Shown here in pieces: positions 59,613-64,000 of a stretch of DNA of 64,000 nucleotides (its first letter is position 1; every line of letters begins with the position of its first letter). A program made the translations under genes and the position numbers. The DNA is from Viola odorata. Its lineage: Eukaryota; Streptophyta; Magnoliopsida; Malpighiales; Violaceae. The notes under the pieces were generated by a model. The model ran no database searches. It saw only the letters and a program-made list of their open reading frames with translations, and had not been told where the DNA came from. Location of the stretch: contig OY829545.1 of assembly GCA_963691705.1 (NCBI GenBank), positions 10,791,444 through 10,855,443 on the forward strand, read 5' to 3'.

Positions 59613-62088
59613 ATGAGAATGGAAGAGAAAGGGAAAGGAAGCAGTGACGAGAGATGGAAAGCTGCTGTAGGCAATATAACGGAGATGGCATCCAATCTCG
59701 ACTCACTCCAGAAATTACTCATCAAGAAAGCTGTCTTTGTCGATGATGACACCTTCGCTAAAGCCTCCCTCAGCTCTGAACAAGCTCGTACCATCAAAGT
59801 ACTTCCTTCCTTCTGTTTCTTTCTCTTCTTTTTCATGTTAATTCTTTCCTGTATCCCTTATTTGATTGGATGTTTTATGTGCGGTTTTACTGTTTCCTGA
59901 TGTGTATCCTTTAAGTGATGAATCATATGCATGTATGCTGGCCGGATTCTTGTCTTCTTTGCAATGATTGGTCAATTTCACAATCTGTCAATCTGGGTTT
60001 TGTGTTTACTACACACATGGCTCCAAAGAGTAGTGCTTTGGTTACCTGTAAATGAGGATATAGTGAATTCTGGGAATGCATTTCTGTATTGATTTTAGTT
60101 TTTCTTTTAGGAAAATTGGTTAATGTTGTGATCAGTTTGACCATGGTTGACGAGTGCCCATTTGAAAGGATTGACTTATCTAGTGGATTGTACACTGTAG
60201 TGTATAGTTCACAATTAGAGGATATCCAGGAAGTTCTGGTTCTTTTGGTCATGTATGTGTGAAATAGCAGTGGTTTTGGATTCTTTGATTTTCATCAGTC
60301 CAATATGGTCTGTTTATGTGATTTATACTCATCTATTTAAATAAGAGGAGTTTTCTCTGTTGCGTGGCTCTACTTTGGCTTTTATTATTCCAATGCTTGT
60401 TACTCAGCTTCAAGCTTGGGTTTGCAGTTGAAGTACTTTGGCTGATCTTCCTACATCTTTTATATTCATCATGCACCGATATTTTTTTTTGTTCGGTGCC
60501 TTGAAATTGTCCATTCATCTTTATGGACACTAAAATGCTCTCCATGAAGCTTGAGATGTATCCATTAGTTCCTTGTATGCTATTCAATTAATCTTGATCT
60601 TCTAAGAACTGTTTAAACAAGCTACATCTATGTCTTAATGGTGGAAGGATTTCTTCTTTTCTTATTTGAACCTAATTTGTCTATTGGATCGGATCATACT
60701 TCTCAATTCTCATTTCAAATTCAGTTGAAGTTTTGATTTGGAGTTGCAGTTGCCACTTCAAAACTTCTTGAGCATGATGATAAACTAGGCTACACTGCAT
60801 AGGGCACATCACATGTAATCTATTGGACTTTTTCTGTCACAGAACTCATTTCAGGGGTTTTTAATGATATAATAGGTTAGATACAATTCCAAATTTGCAA
60901 GCCTATGCGGGTATTTGTAATATGAATTGGACAGATGTGTAGTCGTATTTCTGGGCTATTGTAACAAGTGAGGCCATGCTCTGGAAAGTTTTTGCTACCA
61001 GTGCATTGAGTTGATGCTATCATAGCTCTTCACTAAAGTTCTCCCTTTTAAAATTTAGAAAGAAAAGAAATAATTCATTGATTTTGTGGTGTTGCAATGA
61101 TTTTACAAATTATTTGATTGCTTCTGCATGACACTGCATCACTCATTTTTAAAGAGATATATTGCTGTATTGTGTTGGATATTACATGTTGGTAGCATAC
61201 CCTTATGTTTAGTCAATAGTTGCCTGTAATGTCAGAATATGCTACAAAGTCGATATAAAGAGTGATATGATGTTCTTAGTATGCAATCTAACTTTTAAGG
61301 GCAGGTTCTTGAACAAAGAATAGAAACTTTGGAAAGGGAACTAGATGCTGCCATCTCCGCTGCTGCCCGTGCTCGTGCAGAAAAGAGACAGGCTGAGGCC
61401 GCGCAAAAGGCTGCTGAATTACGTACACAAGAGATTACAAGAGAATTGGAGAACACAACAAGTATGTGCACAAATCTTCTCAGATGATAAATTTGGTAGA
61501 TTAGTTAGCATTGATCTGAATTCTAGACATTTCTGTTTTCGGATAGCTTATCTGATGATCCAACTGTCGAGCACTGTAACATGAATGTTGTCTAATGGTT
61601 GTGCTCCACTTATTGTGAAAGTTTAGCAAAGTATTACTGCATAAAATCCAAGTTAAGTCCAAGTAAGATAATCCCATACTTACCATTAGTTGCAGCCTTT
61701 AATGATATGTGCTGCCACTCAAATTGTGGTGTTTGAGTTTCTTGCAGCTTCTTCAATTTTTATTTTATTTTAATTCTATACAGACTCTTGAAATCTATTA
61801 GCAAACTCTTTATCTAATTATTCTCAGATTCTTTTGTTTCCGTGATTAATTTTTTATTGCTGTAATTCCCTGTTCTGAACAAGGTTGTAACAATTAACAA
61901 ACAATAAACTGGAGCTGTGAAATTTCTGAGACATTATCTTCTTCCTGGATGCAGAGGTTTTTGAATTGCACATGGAAGAGTTACGCGCAAAGCAAGATGA
62001 AATTTCCAAGCGTGATAGTGAAATCAAACTTTTGGAAGCTATAATTCAGACACTTGGTGGAAAAGAGTCTCGTAACACACGTGGGTGA
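59613..62088 (+). CDS. Small coiled-coil protein of unknown function
   Basis: Three exons, 59613-59798, 61305-61461 and 61955-62088, join in frame to 158 residues; the Met at 59619 is an equally good start. After ERWKAAVGNITEMASNLDSL the protein is almost wholly charged helix. Residues of about 64-145 (LEQRIETLERELDAAISAAA, then EKRQAEAAQKAAELR) have the heptad character of a coiled coil. There is no signal peptide or membrane span. The C-terminus reads LEAIIQTLGGKES. I recall single-copy relatives in other plants without a named function. The coiled coil implies dimerisation or scaffolding; that is inference. It diverges from the Pumilio gene and has a Stowaway MITE in its upstream region. 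Confidence 0.82.
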
Positions 62089-63438
62089 CTTTTTTCTCCT
62101 CCCATTTTTTCCTTGTACTTCTCTCGAGTAGTTGGTGTGTTGTAAAATGCTAAAAGAGTCAACTACAAACAAAAAAAATGTAGATAAAGTACATCGTTTC
62201 ATATTTTACAATAAGAAGTGTTGGAACGTTTGATTGCTAGAAGTGTTTAATACAATCAATTAATGTTCTAGTTTATTATTGTTATATCAAAATCTGGAGA
62301 GGAATTCATCATGGTTTTTTTAATTAAAAAAACTAGCACTCTGTTGCTAACATGATGAGGTCTCATTTCATTTATTTGACCTTCATTTCCTTAATTTAGT
62401 GGACGATCTGATTTAGCTGTTGTGGAGCAGTTGGTGTACTCTGCTTTTGTCGTTCGAATTTAAGATGTTTGATATACTCGCAGAGCTGTTGTTTATTGTT
62501 GCAAGCAGTAGTTTCAAATGTTTAGGCCTGGCCTTCATGGTAAATTCTGGTTTTCATCTTTGAGTTCCAGGGTTACATACTATTCTTGATCGTTTAGCAC
62601 TTGCGGCCTCGTTATAGTTTGAGCTTAACTGTTATTGGTTGATGCGGAAATGAGTTTTTTGCTACTTGTGCACCCTCATTAATACTTGTGACTATTTTAA
62701 TGGTAGCTAGTTCCTATATGTGTGTGAGTTCTTGCAATAGCAGCTTATGTTAGTCGGCGTGTAGAAATCTTTGCTCATTTTTATTTTTATTTTTATAAAT
62801 ATAGATAAGAATGTAGATAAGAGTACTCGAAATTGAGACCTTGTTTTTCCTAAATACCTATATTTGCTCTTAAATAAGGAAAGGCTTGTTCAAAATAATC
62901 TGGCATTTGTGATTAATGGTCTTAACTTTGCATTGAACTTGCATGTAGCCCATTTAAGAACCCTATAATTTCACAAGAGGTACCGGAAGAACTCATGTTT
63001 GTGCATGCAGAAATCACTGTGAACATTTTACTCTTGAGTGGACTAACAAGACAAACAACATTTGTCCAAATCCAGTAAATCCAGTAAACTTAAAAATACA
63101 CGTGGTTCAAACTTCAAATCTAAAAGGGAAAGTCAATGCGGGCGAAAAACCTGTTAATTCATCGATTAAATGTCTACCATACTGCTGACTGCTAAATGGA
63201 GCCAAGCACAAGATCTAAATCCAGTACGCTCGAAGTTTGTTTGGGAAAATTACAAACCGCATAGAACTTGCAAAATCTAAAGGGATTGCAGATGAAAGCT
63301 TTTGTTCATTTATAGAGACTTTAATTCCTTGAGTGGAACTCCAAGCACACGGCGAATATTCGGGCAAGAGAGAGAACAATGCTAAACCATTTATGTTCCA
63401 ATACCATCCAAAGTTTGAACAATAATGGAGAATAAGCT
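62089..63438. other. Tail-to-tail spacer, coiled-coil and uL18 genes
   Basis: Two 3' flanks and AT-rich DNA. No gene or structured repeat was recognised. Confidence 0.45.
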
Positions 63439-63834
63439 TTAAACAAACATGATCCCATTCTCCTTAATTGTATCAAGTACAATCCCAAGCTTACCTTCTA
63501 TCCTCTCATCCTTCTTCGGTTCATAAGACATTGCATAGACATCAGCTTCCTTTGATCTCTCTGCAATAAGCTTCCCTACGATTATACAAGCATTGTGGTC
63601 GGTAAGTGAAGGCAAACTGTGCCTTAGATCCTTCGAATTAGTGCTTGCGACCGATATCACTCTACTTGTTCCGCGATGCATCACTTTTGCATGAATAAAT
63701 CTCTTTGAAAAGAAAACATTTAGTAGGAATGGCCTCATATACATGTCCGTCCTCTGTTTCCATGATTTCTTATTAGGTTTCTTCTCAAGTTCAGCTCGAG
63801 ATCTCCTCGTCCATGCTGCTTGAATGAAGGATTT
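63439..63834 (-). CDS. uL18-family (L18p/L5e) ribosomal protein, last exon
   Basis: Large-subunit ribosomal protein family that binds 5S rRNA in bacteria-type ribosomes. The visible exon of about 131 residues plus stop begins after an acceptor (CTCCAG, then AAATCC) and ends GIVLDTIKENGIMFV. The basic N-terminal part (TRRSRAELEKKPNKKSWK) leads into MYMRPFLLNVFFSKRFIHAK and a conserved core (VASTNSKDLRHSLPS, IIVGKLIAERSKEADVYA, EPKKDERIEGKLG). It resembles the Arabidopsis L18p/L5e-like proteins such as At1g08845 rather than the true plastid L18, so an organellar, probably mitochondrial, role is likely but unproven. The start codon and earlier exon(s) lie right of the window. Confidence 0.85.
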   Translation of the reverse strand, partial: KSFIQAAWTRRSRAELEKKPNKKSWKQRTDMYMRPFLLNVFFSKRFIHAKVMHRGTSRVISVASTNSKDLRHSLPSLTDHNACIIVGKLIAERSKEADVYAMSYEPKKDERIEGKLGIVLDTIKENGIMFV

Positions 63835-64000
63835 CTGGAGATATGTTCAACAACTGTTAGGGCTATTTGACTATTGAGAAAAGTTATCTGAAACAGCAGT
63901 GTTTATGATTCGAAGTAACGGAGAGAATACAAAAGGTAAATAAACTTTAGAATCTAGCAACAAATAATAAATTCAAGGGACTCCAGAAAACTGAATAACA

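Noticed and set aside
1..64000. CRISPR arrays, phage, operons, viral genes or biosynthetic clusters
   Set aside because: No regularly spaced repeats, no prokaryotic or viral coding signals, and neighbouring genes are functionally unrelated.

Overview
The window is nuclear DNA of a flowering plant, most likely a eudicot. It has widely spaced genes with GT-AG introns, AT-rich spacers, small transposon relics, and plant-specific proteins (LNK1, OM64/Toc64, PPR, nsLTP). I see no bacterial, viral, organellar or CRISPR-like segment. I cannot name the species. Exon junctions were built by hand from splice signals, reading-phase bookkeeping and recalled family sequences. All multi-exon models keep frame from end to end, but they are still inferences.

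Layout, left to right: (1) 1-6162, minus, outer envelope protein 64 (OM64/Toc64-like), 3' end beyond the window. (2) 7563-11825, minus, a clade-F-like PP2C phosphatase. (3) 15476-17524, minus, an intronless FHA-domain protein with AT-hooks and a 47-residue coding minisatellite. (4) 17.7-21.4 kb, a spacer with a small LTR (TRIM-like) element carrying a nested poly(A) retroelement fragment. (5) 21561-22221, plus, a type 1 lipid transfer protein. (6) 24252-28162, plus, an unnamed protein with a C-terminal CxxC...CxxC knuckle. (7) 29085-36866, minus, ZPR1. (8) 38021-41519, minus, 20S proteasome subunit beta-3 (PBC). (9) 42761-44542, minus, an intronless mitochondrial-type PPR protein. (10) 45376-50363, minus, the light and clock coactivator LNK1. 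(11) 53777-58185, minus, a Pumilio (APUM12-like) RNA-binding protein. (12) 59613-62088, plus, a small coiled-coil protein of unknown function. (13) 63439-63834, minus, the 3' exon of a uL18-family ribosomal protein.

The genes are unrelated housekeeping and regulatory loci, not a cluster or operon. Pairs 6/7 and 12/13 are tail to tail; pairs 3/5 and 11/12 are head to head. Nothing here amounts to a new biological system. The most interesting items are: the near-identical 141-bp minisatellite inside the FHA gene; the nested TRIM-like element; a Mutator-like MITE with a 9-bp target duplication; a Stowaway MITE between the divergent Pumilio and coiled-coil genes; a dense set of ACGT elements upstream of LNK1; the lost amidase nucleophile in OM64; and a likely GC-AG intron in the same gene.
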